Below, in pieces: positions 53,326 to 64,000 of a stretch of DNA of 64,000 nucleotides. The stretch spans positions 60,001-124,000 of the forward strand of contig MCFG01000182.1 in assembly GCA_002104895.1 (NCBI GenBank), given 5' to 3'. The DNA is from Anaeromyces robustus. Its lineage: Eukaryota > Neocallimastigomycota > Neocallimastigomycetes > Neocallimastigales > Neocallimastigaceae. The stretch's first letter is position 1, and every line of letters begins with the position of its first letter. Below the pieces are notes generated by a model that was not told where the DNA came from, made no database searches, and saw only the letters and a program-made list of their open reading frames with translations. A program made the translations under genes and the position numbers.

Positions 53326-54299
53326 ATTATATACTTTTTATTTTATATTATTTTATATATTTTACATATAAAAAACAAATTTAAAATAAATATAGGAAAA
53401 ACTTTTTTTTTAAAAAAAAATATATTTATTTTTACCTATGTATAATATTAATATAATTATTCTTTTATATATTTAGTTTAAAAATATTATATTTTGCATT
53501 ATATTCTATTCTATTATATTAATATATAATTTAATAAACATTAACATAATCTTATATTGTTGATATATATTTTTTTAATAGTAAAAAATTATATATAAAA
53601 GTCATAAGAATTCTTTTTATTCCAGTATCACCAATAATATTAAATAATTAATAATATAGTATCATCTATATTATATATGTAATCTTTTCATAAATAAATA
53701 ATATCAGATGATTTTTATATTGAAATTAATATATTTTATATAATACTACTCATAAAATGAATCCCAGGTACATATTATTGATTTTCTATTTAATTATTTA
53801 AAGATTTTTTTTATTGTAATGAATAATAAAAAAAAAATATAATGTAAATAGATCCATCTTAATCTTAAATTTGATTGGATAATCTTATCATGTGTAACAA
53901 AAGTAAAATAAATTATTAATTAATATATTTAATATATTATAATATATATAATGTATTCATCTATACTCCACACTTAAGTATTAACCATTAATAAATTTAG
54001 ATAACAAATATTTAATAAAATTATTAATATTATTAAAATTAATAAATAAATTATTCTGTCTTTGATTTTAATGTTTAAATATATTAAAATATACAAAAAA
54101 AAAATAGTTTTAATTTATTTTTTTTTTTTCAATTTCTATTAAATAAATGTTTAATAGAAATTAATATTATTCTCCAAAAAAAGATATTTTGTTTTATTAA
54201 ATATTGTTTTTTTTTTCTGTTTTATATAATAATCATTAATATGACTATTATTTTTATTTATTTTTATATCTTAAATTTATTAAAGTATATAAAAAAAAA

Positions 54300-54560
54300 A
54301 GAATCCTAAAGAATAAGGAAAATTCATTGACAATAATATATTTAATGAAAATTATATTTAAATTTAATTTTAAAAAAAAATTAAAACGTCTTTCAGAATT
54401 ATCAAATATTACTATAGAAAATTATGAATCAATTCTTAAAAAATTACTTTAAACTTATATCCTATGGTTAGTCATCAAATGCCATTTTCGCCATTATGAC
54501 TTAAAATCATCAGGAAGACAGAGTGTAACATTTAATATTAGTAAATGAAGAAATTATATT
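54300..54560 (+). pseudogene. Small coding-like island with raised GC, unidentified
   Basis: A plus-strand frame reads a basic segment ending in RLSELSNITIENYESILKKLL and TAA near 54452. It is followed in an open frame by KCHFRHYDLKSSGRQSVTF up to about 54548. The section 54460-54530 has GC content clearly above its surroundings. No start, no conserved domain and no homologue are recognised. It could be the remnant of a transposon or gene, or chance. Confidence 0.2.
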
Positions 54561-55295
54561 TGTATTAATTACTATAATTATAAATTATAGTAAATGATAA
54601 GATAACGAATATTGAAAATATTTTTAGAAAACCTCTTGTAATAGATTGTTTTACGATATATTAAAATTGATATTGTGTATAAATTTAACATTTATACTAT
54701 TTACAACAAAGTGATAAATTTTACAAATAGGTATACAATATTTAAATAAGAATATAACAATAATAAAAATTATGATTATGATAGTAATAATAATCATAAC
54801 AATTATTATAAAAATTATAATATTTGTAAAAAAAAAAGTGTAATAATAAATATTTTAAATTTATATTTAATTATAATCTTCAAATAATTGGAAATTATAT
54901 TAGAAAAAAAGAAAAAATAATATTTATATATAATCAGTTATTTTAAATAAAAAAAAAGTAGAATAATAAAAAAAAAAGATGATGATAAAAATTAGATTGG
55001 ATTATTTAAATAATGAATATTTAAAAATAAAATTATTGAAATATGGATTATTTATAAAATATATATATATATATATTTTTTTTAATTTATTATAAAATTA
55101 TTATTATTATTATTTTTTTACTATATTAAAAAAAAAAAAAATTTTTTTTGAATAAAAAACTATGTAATACAAAACAGTCAAAATTAGTTAAAATAATTAA
55201 TTACTATATATGGAAGGTGTGACATAAAGTAGAAATAGAAAATCTGAAGGAAAAAAAAAATTATAAAATAAAACAAATATACAAATAAACATAAC

Positions 55296-55326
<31 letters not shown>

Positions 55327-55882
55327 TGGTAAAGGATATTAAAAAATCAAAGTGATTTATAAAAAAGGAATTTATTTTAATTATGTATTTTATTATATAT
55401 TTTTATTATATAATATTATACAAGTAGCATTTTTAATACAATATATATACTTTTTTTTAATCACTTTATCAAATTATTTATTTTTTATTTATTATAATTA
55501 TTTTTTTTATTCCTTAATTATATAAAAATATTTATAATTATATAAATCTGTTTTTATTTTAACTATTTTAATATTTCATTAAAAAAATAGTCTTTATTAT
55601 ATTATTTCCTTATTTAATTATATACCTTATATAATTATAAAAATTTATTTTTTGTATTTTTACTTTTATTTTTTAAAGAAAGTTTATTCTTTTATTAAAA
55701 AATATATTTTTCAAAGATATTTTATTATATATATATATATATAAATTTTTTTTTAATAATAATTTTTCAATTTTTTTTTTAAAAAATTTTTTATTATTCA
55801 TTTTTTTTTTCATATGAAATTTTACTTTTTTTTTTTTATTTTTATTTTTATTTTTAATTTATTTTTATTTGAAATTTTTTTT

Positions 55883-57249
55883 TTAATTTTCAGCTTCAAT
55901 TCCATTAGATGGCCACATCCATTGGAATGGATCTTCTCTTTCTCCATTTTGGATATCAATTAAAGTTTTTTGTAGTTTTAATAATCCAGATCCAACAGTT
56001 TTACCATCTCCAATAATATGTTTATTTATAACAATTGATCCATCTTCTTTAACAATTTCATGATCAATTTCTCCAATAGGTGTAATAACAACAGCTGTAC
56101 CACATGCTGCAATTTCATTAAATTTACCTTCTTCAACTTCTTTAAATGGAATTTTTCTTCTTTCAACTTCCCATCCTAATATATCTTTAGCAACTTTTTC
56201 TAAACTCATATTGGTAATAGAATGAAGAATAGAATGTGAATCTGGTGTTATATAATGTCGTTTACCATTTGAATCAGTTGGGGTTAAAGCAAAGAAATTA
56301 GAAGTAGCAAATTCTTCAATATACGTTTTTGAAGCAGAATCTAAGAATAATAGAATTGGATAACCACGTTTTTTAGCAAGATGAGAAGCTCTAACAGTAG
56401 CAACATAATTACCACCAATTTTAACATGACCAGTACCATATGGTGCAGCTCTATCGGTATTTGCCATAATTAAAGATTTAACAGGATTAGACATACCTCC
56501 TTTATAATAATCACTAACTGGATCAACAAAAATAATAAGTGCATACTCTTCAGCTGATGAAACACCAACTCTAGCTTCAGTACCAAAGAAAACAGGTCTA
56601 ATATATAAAGAAGCACCAGAACCATATGGAGGAACATATTCTATATTAGCAGCAATGACACGTCTAACACCATCTAAAAACATTTCAACAGTTGGAGCAG
56701 CCATCATAGTATATTCACAAGTAGAAATGATTCGTTCAGCATTTGCTTGAGGTCTAAAAACTCTTATTTTACCATCTTTCATTCTAAAAGCTTTTAACCC
56801 TTCAAAACCAGTTTGACCATAATGAAGAGCAGTTGCTATTTTTATTTAATGAATATATATATATTAAAAAAAAAAAAAGGTTAATATTAATTATATATTT
56901 TAAATTAATTAATTAATTATTTATATATTTATATAATTATATATATTTACCAGCAATATGAATTTTTAAAAATGGTTCTTCAACAAGTTCACCATCATCC
57001 CATTTACCATCTTTATATTTATAAATAATATGGCAATTAGTTTGATGATATTTGAAGCCTAATTCATTCCATTTGAAATCTGGAGTATTAATATCTATAT
57101 TATTTTTATATTGGAAATAAACAAAAATAATTATTAATAATTTATTAATAAAAAAAAGTTTAATGGAATTAATAATATATATATATACATGAAATTATAT
57201 AAAAACATTATTTAATAATAATATTTTAGTAAAATTTACCTAATTTCAT
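55883..57249 (-). CDS. Branched-chain amino acid aminotransferase, copy 2
   Basis: Three exons: 57249-57240 (10 nt), 57094-56951 and 56835-55883; 368 aa, the same length, intron positions and phases as copy 1. The PLP lysine motif GHVKIGGNY, ALHYGQTGFEGLKAF, GSGASLYIRP, EEFATSNFF, CGTAVVITPI and the ending DPFQWMWPSNGIEAEN are kept, so it should be active. Differences from copy 1 cluster in the N-terminal exon (FKWNELGFKYHQT) and near VGSGLLKLQKTLID. Codons are AT-ended (AAT, TTA, GGA), unlike copy 1, which suggests lower expression or relaxed codon selection. It is a tandem paralogue on the same strand; the dispersed synonymous differences argue against recent gene conversion. Its promoter faces the Asteroid-like gene. 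Confidence 0.92.
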
Positions 57250-58586
57250 TTTTGATAGGATTTAATATATTTATTTATTTGTTTGTTTGTTTGTTTATTA
57301 AATGTTTTAAAAGAAATAAATTATATTTAAGAATATAATAACTATTTTTGTTTATAAAAATTGAAAAATAATAGAATGAAATCTCTTTATATTTATACTT
57401 TCTTTTCAACACCAAATTCTTTCAATTTTGTTAAAATGCTTAAATTATTATTTTAAAATACAACAAATATTAAAACTTCTCCTAAAATAGAGATTAAGTA
57501 TAGATTAAATTTGTCACCAAAAAAAAAATAAAAAATTTTATTTTTAAAATTATATTAATATTTAATTTAAATTAAATCATTTTATATATTATCATAATAT
57601 ATTATAATACATTTTATAATAATAACGCCATGATTTTGTTATATGTATTTTTCTACTTTACCCACATTTTTTAAAAATAATTTAATATTTTTATTTTTTT
57701 TGATTTTATTTTAAAACATTTTCATTATTAACTTTACCATTCAATGTTAACTTGAAGAAAGCCATCAAATATTTATATTATTGTCAACTATAATTTTTTT
57801 TTATCTTTATGATTATTTATCATATGAGATACATAACGTGAAATAACGTGAAATAAAATGGAATATTTTAAATTTACAGATAATATAAAATATAGAATAT
57901 ATTTAAATTTTCCTTTACGATTTCTTAAATAATAATAAAAGAAAATTATTGATATAAGATTTTAATCTTAATTATTTTTTATATTATTATATTCAATATA
58001 TATTTCAATATAACATTTTAGTTAAGGTGTTATAATAATTATTTTGAAAAATATAATAATAATCATAATCATAATAATAATAATAATAATATAATATGAT
58101 AATATAATATATATATAGAAATATTATCTGTTAATTAAATATTTTACATAATCAATATATATATATTTTAATAAAAATAATTAATTAAAATAATCCATAT
58201 TTAATTTTTTGGTCTAAATAATAAAAAAAAATTTTTTTTTTGGTCATAATTGATATAATTATATTCTTTTTACTTATATTATTATATAATAATACTTTTT
58301 AGTCATTAAAAAATATTTTTTTGGTCATATTTTAAATAAAATATATTTTTTAATTATTAGCTATAACGTTACCATTAATAAATATATATTATATATATTA
58401 CATATTTATATAAAAATAATAATAAATGAATTTACCTTTTAATAATAATAATACTATCAATATTCTGTTGATAGAAACTTTTATTATTAATTCAAATAAA
58501 AAATATTTAAATAAATAGTTTTCCATTAATTTTCAATTTTCTTTTTCTTTTTTTTGTTTTTTTAAAAAAAGAAAACATTATACAAC
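57250..58586. other. Divergent intergenic region
   Basis: This lies between the start codons of aminotransferase copy 2 (minus) and the Asteroid-like gene (plus). A TTTTTTGGTC-like motif recurs within 58204-58330 (near 58206, 58236 and 58318, with a related TTTTAGTC at 58297), all within 390 bp of the Asteroid start. No gene is seen. Confidence 0.45.
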
Positions 58587-60062
58587 ATGGGTGTTAAGAA
58601 ACTTAGTGGCTTTGTTACAAATAATATTACACTTTCGACAATTCAATTAGTGGTTAATAAAAAAAAATGTACTGATTTGTGTAAGGGTTCAAAAAATTTA
58701 AATGAAATATTTCCTACTGATAAGAACTCTTCAAAAAATGATATAAACTTAATTATTGATGCTAATGCCTTTTTTTATCACTTGGGGAATCAATTGAATT
58801 GGTTTAACTTTGATAATTTAGCTTTTTTAAAACATTTAGAAATGGTTCGTTAAATAATATATAATTAATTATTTTTATAATTCAAATAAGAAAAATTTAT
58901 AAATGAATTTTCTCATTCTTTATATATATATAAATATTTGTTTATACATGAAAAAATTAAATTAAATTAAATAAAATAAAATAAATAAATAAACAATATC
59001 CATTAATAGTTCTTAAATAGATTAATTTCTATTGATAATCTCGGTGAAATCTTTTTTGTCTTTGATGGTATGGATACAGATATGAAATTAGAGACAATAA
59101 TTAAAAGATCTAATGAACGTATTGCTTCAGTTGGTAAATTTTATCATAAAATAATATCGTCAAAAAAAATTAAGGAGCATCATTTAAAATATAGTTTAAT
59201 CTGTGCTACTCCTTTAATTAGAATAATATACGCTCATTATTTATTGGATATGGCAAAAATCACTGAGAAAGTTAAGGTTAAATTTTCATATTTAGAAGCA
59301 GATGCATTTATTGCTAAATTAGTGCAAGAACATGATGGGTACATTTTAAATGCATAATTAAAATCATATTATTAAAAAAAAAAAATAATAATTATAATTA
59401 TCAGAACATATAAACATATAGAATTATCTAATAATTTTTTTTTTTTTCATATATAATTATAATAATATAAAAGTTATGTTATTAGTAATGATTCAGATTT
59501 CTATATATATGATATTCCAGGATATATAAAGTTGGATACATTACATTTTCATATAACTAAAGATTCATTATTTTTTAAATGTGATTTATATACTAGTGAC
59601 TTACTTGAAAAATATCTCGGTATACCAAAAGTTACTCTACCAATATTTGCCACCTTATGTGGTAATGATTATATAAAAGTAGGACGTTATGAAAAATTAG
59701 CATTATTACTTAAAAATTATAAATGTACTCATAAAATTACCAACAAAATAAAAAACGGTCATTTTAAATGCATTTCAAATTTAATATTGGATATTTATGA
59801 AAAACTTAATAAGAAATATGAGAATTTTAATAATAAAAAGAAAGAACAAATTCAAAATTTAATAATTGAGGAATTATTTGGAATGATAAATAATGAAACT
59901 AAGGACATATTAGAACACAAGGAATGTCAAAATAAATTTAAAGATTCATTAAATGAATATAATTTAGTCGATTTTAAAGGAAAAAAAGAAAAAGTAGTTT
60001 CAAATGAATTATTATCAAGTTATTATTCTGGAAAAATATTTGAAACTCTATTGAATAGTAAG

Positions 60063-60113
<51 letters not shown>

Positions 60114-61587
60114 ATTATAAAAAATAAAAATATTAATATATATATTAATTGTTTTTTATTTTTTTATTATTAATTATATTGTTTCTTTTCGATTATCAAT
60201 ATTAAATCTTTAAAACGTAGTTCTTGTAATTAACCATTTTAAGTGTACTCAATATTTTGAAAATCCTAAAATGGATTCTTGTTGGAATATTTCACAAGAT
60301 ATAAGAAAAGATACTTATGAATTCTTAATATTAAGAAATTATAATAAACAAACAAACAATGATAAAAATAAAAGTAATTCAAAAAATAACCAAAAAGAAG
60401 ATAATTATATCATTACTGAATATGTAAGAAAAAATAAAAAAATTACAACTAACATAATACAAATAAATAATATTAAACAAAAATCAATGCCTAAACCTCT
60501 TGAAGAAAGGTTTAATATTTATTTAAAAAAATTTAAAAGTAATAATATAACAATTAAAAAAGTACCCTATTTTTTAATTCCAGTAGTAATTAGTCTTCGT
60601 TTTTATATAATTACAAAAATAAAAGACAATTTATTTATTACCAGTAATGAAAAAAACAATATTTTTAATAAATTTTATAAATATTTAAAAACTAGGAATA
60701 ATAATAATAATAAAAGTAATAATAATAAAAATAATACAGATGATGGAAATGGAAAAAGTGATAATGATAAAAATAATACAGATGATGGAAATGGAAAAAG
60801 TGATAATGATAAAAATAATACAGATGATGGAAATGGAAAAAGTGATAATGATAAAAATAATACAGATGATGGAAATGGAAAAAGTGATAATGATAAAAAT
60901 AATACGGATGATGGAAATGGAAAAAGTGATAATGATAAAAATAATACGGATGATGGAAATGGAAAAAGTGATGATGAATCAAAAACTGTTTTACATTATT
61001 ATGAATTTGAGGCACTTTTAGCTTCATGTGTTGCTTCTTTAACTTTTACTTTTTTACATAAAAATATGAATATCATGAGAGAGAATGAAAAGAAAGAAAA
61101 TGAGCAAATCAATTCATCCATAAATAATTCTTCAAATTATTCTATTAAAGAAAATATAAAAGAAAATTATCTTGATTGTAATAATATGGCTGATGTATTA
61201 AAAAATCATAAAAATAGATGTATTTCTTTAAAGAATCGTTGGAATTTTGGAGATGTTAAAAAAGATATTCATCAATATAATAATGCTATTCATATCTATG
61301 CTGAATTTATTAATTTATTAATTGCAAATTCTCAGTTATTGCAAGTTTTAAAAATAACGAATGATTTACCTGAATTTACTTCTTTATTTACTATGTATCA
61401 TTATCTTTGGGAAGAATCTTTTTATTTTTTAGTTAATTCATTTAAATCAACAACTAATCATCAAGATATCACATCTATATTTACAAATTTATTTTCCATT
61501 AATGTCAAAAAAGACAAAGTTGATAATTATTTAAATTATCTAAATGATATATACAATAATATGTTAAATGCTATCCTTATTTGTTAA
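58587..61587 (+). CDS. Asteroid-like (ASTE1) XPG/PIN-domain nuclease homologue
   Basis: Four exons: 58587-58844, 59010-59338, 59474-60057 and 60221-61587; 845 aa. It starts MGVKKLSGFV, like XPG-N proteins. Acidic active-site-type residues are in place: LIIDANAFFY (Asp58), FFVFDG (Asp105), YLEADAFIAKL (Glu182, Asp184) and VISNDSDFYIY (Asp202, Asp204). FATLCGNDYIK is typical of the Asteroid family. Family knowledge: ASTE1 is a structure-specific DNA nuclease linked to double-strand-break repair, and insect Asteroid affects EGFR signalling; a DNA-repair role is therefore inferred. Residues about 410-490 are a 14-residue acidic tandem repeat (D-D-G-N-G-K-S-D-N-D-K-N-N-T) inserted in the C-terminal half. 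After it come a conserved-looking EALLASCVASL segment and a helical tail. An ATT microsatellite sits in intron 3. Without splicing the gene looks like several unrelated short frames. Confidence 0.85.
60064..60110 (+). repeat. (ATT)n microsatellite in Asteroid-like intron 3
   Basis: About 15 ATT units following the splice donor GTAAG at 60058. It is removed by splicing. Confidence 0.8.
60730..60975 (+). repeat. Coding 42-bp minisatellite, six copies
   Basis: Six head-to-tail 42-bp units encode N-N-T-D-D-G-N-G-K-S-D-N-D-K. The last copy diverges after about 33 bp. Copies are identical except that the last two have ACG instead of ACA for the Thr codon, so the array grew by recent unequal exchange or slippage with internal duplication. 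Frame is preserved with the flanking conserved sequence. Confidence 0.9.
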
Positions 61588-62464
61588 TTTTTATAATATT
61601 AAAAGAAAGTAATAAAATAAAATAAAAAAAAAAAAGTTAAAATTAAAATTATATCTCTGATTTTATTTTATTTTTTATATATGAAAAGTATGTGTTATTA
61701 AGAAAAAATTTATATTATTATATTATTTTTTTTTCTTCTTCTTTATAATATTATTTAATTTATAATCTTATTTTATTTGAATGATTTTTTAATATAAAAT
61801 TTTGAAAGATATTTATGAAAAATTTTTTTAATATTAAATATGATTTTCATTAATGAAATTTTTAAATAATAAATATATATAAAAAAATTTATATAAAAAA
61901 AAATTTATATAAATAATATTAATAGATAATATTAATATTAATATTATTTTATTATTACAATTAATTCAATAATTTTTTTTTTTTCTATTACTACATTTAT
62001 TTTTATTTTTATTTTGTTTTATTTTATTTTATTTATTTTTTTTTTTTTATTTATTATGAGAACCAGTTAATTATACTTATTATAATTACTGGATTTTGTT
62101 TTTTAATAGTTTATTATTATTATAATTAAATTATAGTTCTATTATGATATTCTATTATTATAATTTAATAAAAAAAATATTTATATAAAAAGTTATATAA
62201 ATCTAAATAAAAAAAATTTTTTCTATAAAAAAGATATACTAATAAATAAATAAATTAAATAGATAGTTAATAATAAATATAAATATGAACATTTATTTAT
62301 ATGTATATAATAAATAAAACAAATAAAAAATTTATATATATATATTTTTATTTAGTATATATATTATGGCAATTTAAATAATTTAAGAAATTAAAATTTA
62401 ATTATATCCATAATATATATTGGTATATGTAATATATTTATGTATGTATGTATATATGTTTAAC
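61588..62464. other. Convergent 3' intergenic region with imperfect hairpin
   Basis: This lies between the Asteroid-like stop and the stop of the Asn/Ser-rich gene (minus). An imperfect inverted repeat lies at 62063-62092 (CCAGTTAATTATA against TATAATTACTGG, one base missing), with GC ends in AT-only sequence. No gene is seen. Confidence 0.5.
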
Positions 62465-62553
62465 TCAATAATTTGGTGGTGTCATAAATGGCATATCATC
62501 TGAAAAAGAAGAATAACTATAAGGAGAATTTAAATTATTTAAATGGTTTTGTA

Positions 62554-62585
<32 letters not shown>

Positions 62586-63514
62586 GTAGGTGTTAATGTT
62601 GCTGGTATTACTGAATTTGTATTCATATTCATATTTGTATTTTCATTTATATTATTCATAATTGGGGTATGAGTAGGACAAGGAATATTATTCATATTTA
62701 TATTAATTCCAATATTCATATTCATATTCATATTCATACCCATATCAGTATTTAAATTTTCTGTATTATTTTTAGTATTTATCGATTCATTATTATTATT
62801 GTTATTATTATTATTAAATGTTTCGTTAATGAATGGTATATCACTTGAAATACTTTTATTATGAAAAGATGATTGTGATGATGAAATATTTAAATTTTGA
62901 TTTACTATAGAATGGGTTGGGGATGATAAATTAATAGGTTGAATTTGATTTATAGGTGATGATAAAGATAAAGATGAATGATTTTGTTGTTGTATCATAG
63001 GTTGTATTGGAGATAAAATATGATTATGATTATTTAAAATAGGTGAAAGAAAATTAAGAGAATGTTGTTGTTCTAAAGGTAATAATTGATAGGACGAATT
63101 AAATATTTTTGAGGCCAACGTTGGAGTTGAGGAATTAAATAATACTTGATTTGATAATGGCGTTGAAGAATTAAATAATATTTGATTTGATAATGGAGTT
63201 GAGAATTCTTTAGAATGTTGAGGAGACTGCAATGGAGTACTAAGTAAAGACTGATTTGATGAATTAATAGAACCAACTGCCAAAGTAGTAGAAGTTGATG
63301 AAAATTGTGAATTTATATTAGATCCAGAACCAGATAATGATAGATTTGATGAATCTATAGACATTTCATTTGGTAATATAGTCAATGATGACATTGACGA
63401 ATCTAATAATGATATATTAGAAGAATCTATTGGTAATGACCCTGTTGATGATGACATAATACATGATTCAGAAATTGCTTTTTTCGATATTTCATTATTT
63501 ATATTTGTTGTTTG

Positions 63515-63573
<59 letters not shown>

Positions 63574-64000
63574 CACTGTTATTATTATTACTATTATTAT
63601 TATTATCACTGTTATTATTATTATCACTGTTATTATTATTATTACTGTTATTATTATTATTATTATTACTGTTATTATTATTATTATTATTATTATTGTC
63701 ATTATTATTATTATTAGTAGAAATAAAAGGTATATCTGAATTTATATTAGCTGTAAATGGTGATTCCTTTGTAATATCATCTTCATCTTCATCATTACCA
63801 AATATACTAATATAATTCTTTTCGATAGTATTTGTAGTATATTTATTATAATATTCATTTGTTAACAAATCATTATTAACATATGATGATGTGAAATTTA
63901 AAATTGAATTGTTATTTGATTTATTGATAGTATCGATTGTATCAGTATTATCATCATTAGTAGTATTAAGATTTGGAATATCTAATGCATTATTATTAGA
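62465..64000 (-). CDS. Asn/Ser/Gln-rich protein with repeated D-[IM]-P-F motif (partial)
   Basis: The stop is TGA at 62465. The frame stays open to the window edge without an ATG upstream of about residue 180, so the 5' end is missing; the TTG at 63868 is not a real start. At least 511 codons are present. Composition is extreme: polyasparagine (about 63515-63715), Ser/Leu-rich repeats (TPLSNQILFNSS repeated twice), Met-Asn repeats (MNMNMNMN, about 62700-62740) and a final polyglutamine of about 11. A short motif recurs: SDIPFI (63722-63740), SSDIPFINE (62828-62848) and SDDMPFMTPPNY at the C-terminus. No globular domain is visible. Such composition is common in transcriptional regulators and RNA-granule proteins, but the function is unknown. 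Confidence 0.7.
62553..62585 (-). repeat. CAA repeat encoding polyglutamine
   Basis: Eleven CAA codons (TTG on the plus strand) near the C-terminus of the Asn/Ser-rich protein. Confidence 0.8.
63517..63715 (-). repeat. AAT-rich tract encoding polyasparagine with Ser/Asp interruptions
   Basis: Units of (AAT)n are separated by AGT or GAT codons (N-N-N-N-S, N-N-N-N-S-D), indicating several rounds of local duplication. Frames on the plus strand across this tract are repeat artefacts. Confidence 0.8.

Larger units (their letters stand above)
51002..55882. other. 4.9-kb AT desert between the aminotransferase paralogues
   Basis: No supported gene. It contains long (AAAT)n near 51586-51747 and again at about 53280-53328, TTTA repeats near 52990-53022, and poly-A runs (about 55292-55324). 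A short coding-like island at 54300-54560 is listed separately. The right part holds the 3' flank of copy 2 and the left part the promoter of copy 1. Confidence 0.5.

Noticed and set aside
54495-54515. Possible tRNA-Leu(TAA) anticodon arm
   Set aside because: A 4-bp stem with loop CTTAAAA is present, but no acceptor stem, D arm or TTC box could be found around it.
54460-54545. Minus-strand segment resembling a caspase LSHG motif (FLMILSHNGENGI)
   Set aside because: Only about 14 residues, bounded by stops, with no other caspase element; probably chance.
51002-55882. A missed gene between the two aminotransferases
   Set aside because: Both strands were read; apart from the small island at 54300-54560 only A/T repeats and very short frames are present.
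60692-61027. His/Phe/Tyr repeat protein on the minus strand
   Set aside because: Antisense of the 42-bp minisatellite in the Asteroid-like gene.

Overview
This window looks like nuclear DNA of a zoosporic, very AT-rich fungus, most likely an anaerobic gut fungus (Neocallimastigomycota). The reasons are: extreme A+T in introns and spacers; many short GT..AG introns; long AAT/ATT microsatellites and polyasparagine tracts; fungal-type genes (a proteinase A-like vacuolar aspartic protease); and a complete intraflagellar-transport dynein-2 heavy chain with an alpha-tubulin acetyltransferase, which imply a flagellated cell. All gene models are spliced by eye. Reading phase is continuous across every junction and each multi-exon model sums to whole codons, but exact splice sites and UTRs are predictions.

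Layout. 1-7.0 kb is a decayed region: hairpins and a TGTGTGTAGG repeat cluster, a broken D5/SF3-type primase-helicase (giant virus/Polinton-like), long microsatellites, and a heavily frameshifted low-complexity gene relic. 7-10 kb is AT desert containing an in-frame relic on the minus strand (9001-9660). 10008-11147 encodes a secreted, probably GPI-anchored eight-cysteine protein. 14188-16586 is a proteinase A/cathepsin D-type aspartic protease in 8 exons.

18-49 kb holds three adjacent genes of the cilium and the tubulin code: cytoplasmic dynein-2 heavy chain (26 exons, 4284 aa, minus), alpha-tubulin N-acetyltransferase (8 small exons, 180 aa, minus) and, divergently, a cytosolic carboxypeptidase of the tubulin deglutamylase family (28 exons, 2377 aa, plus) whose carboxypeptidase fold is interrupted by about 400 low-complexity residues including 94 consecutive Asn. 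This trio is the most interesting feature of the window.

49.6-57.3 kb carries two tandem paralogous branched-chain aminotransferases with identical exon structure and length but very different codon usage, separated by 4.9 kb of AT desert. 58.6-61.6 kb is an Asteroid (ASTE1)-type XPG/PIN nuclease homologue with a coding 42-bp minisatellite. 62.5-64 kb is the 3' part of an Asn/Ser/Gln-rich protein with repeated D-[IM]-P-F motifs that runs off the window. I saw no rRNA or CRISPR and no convincing tRNA.
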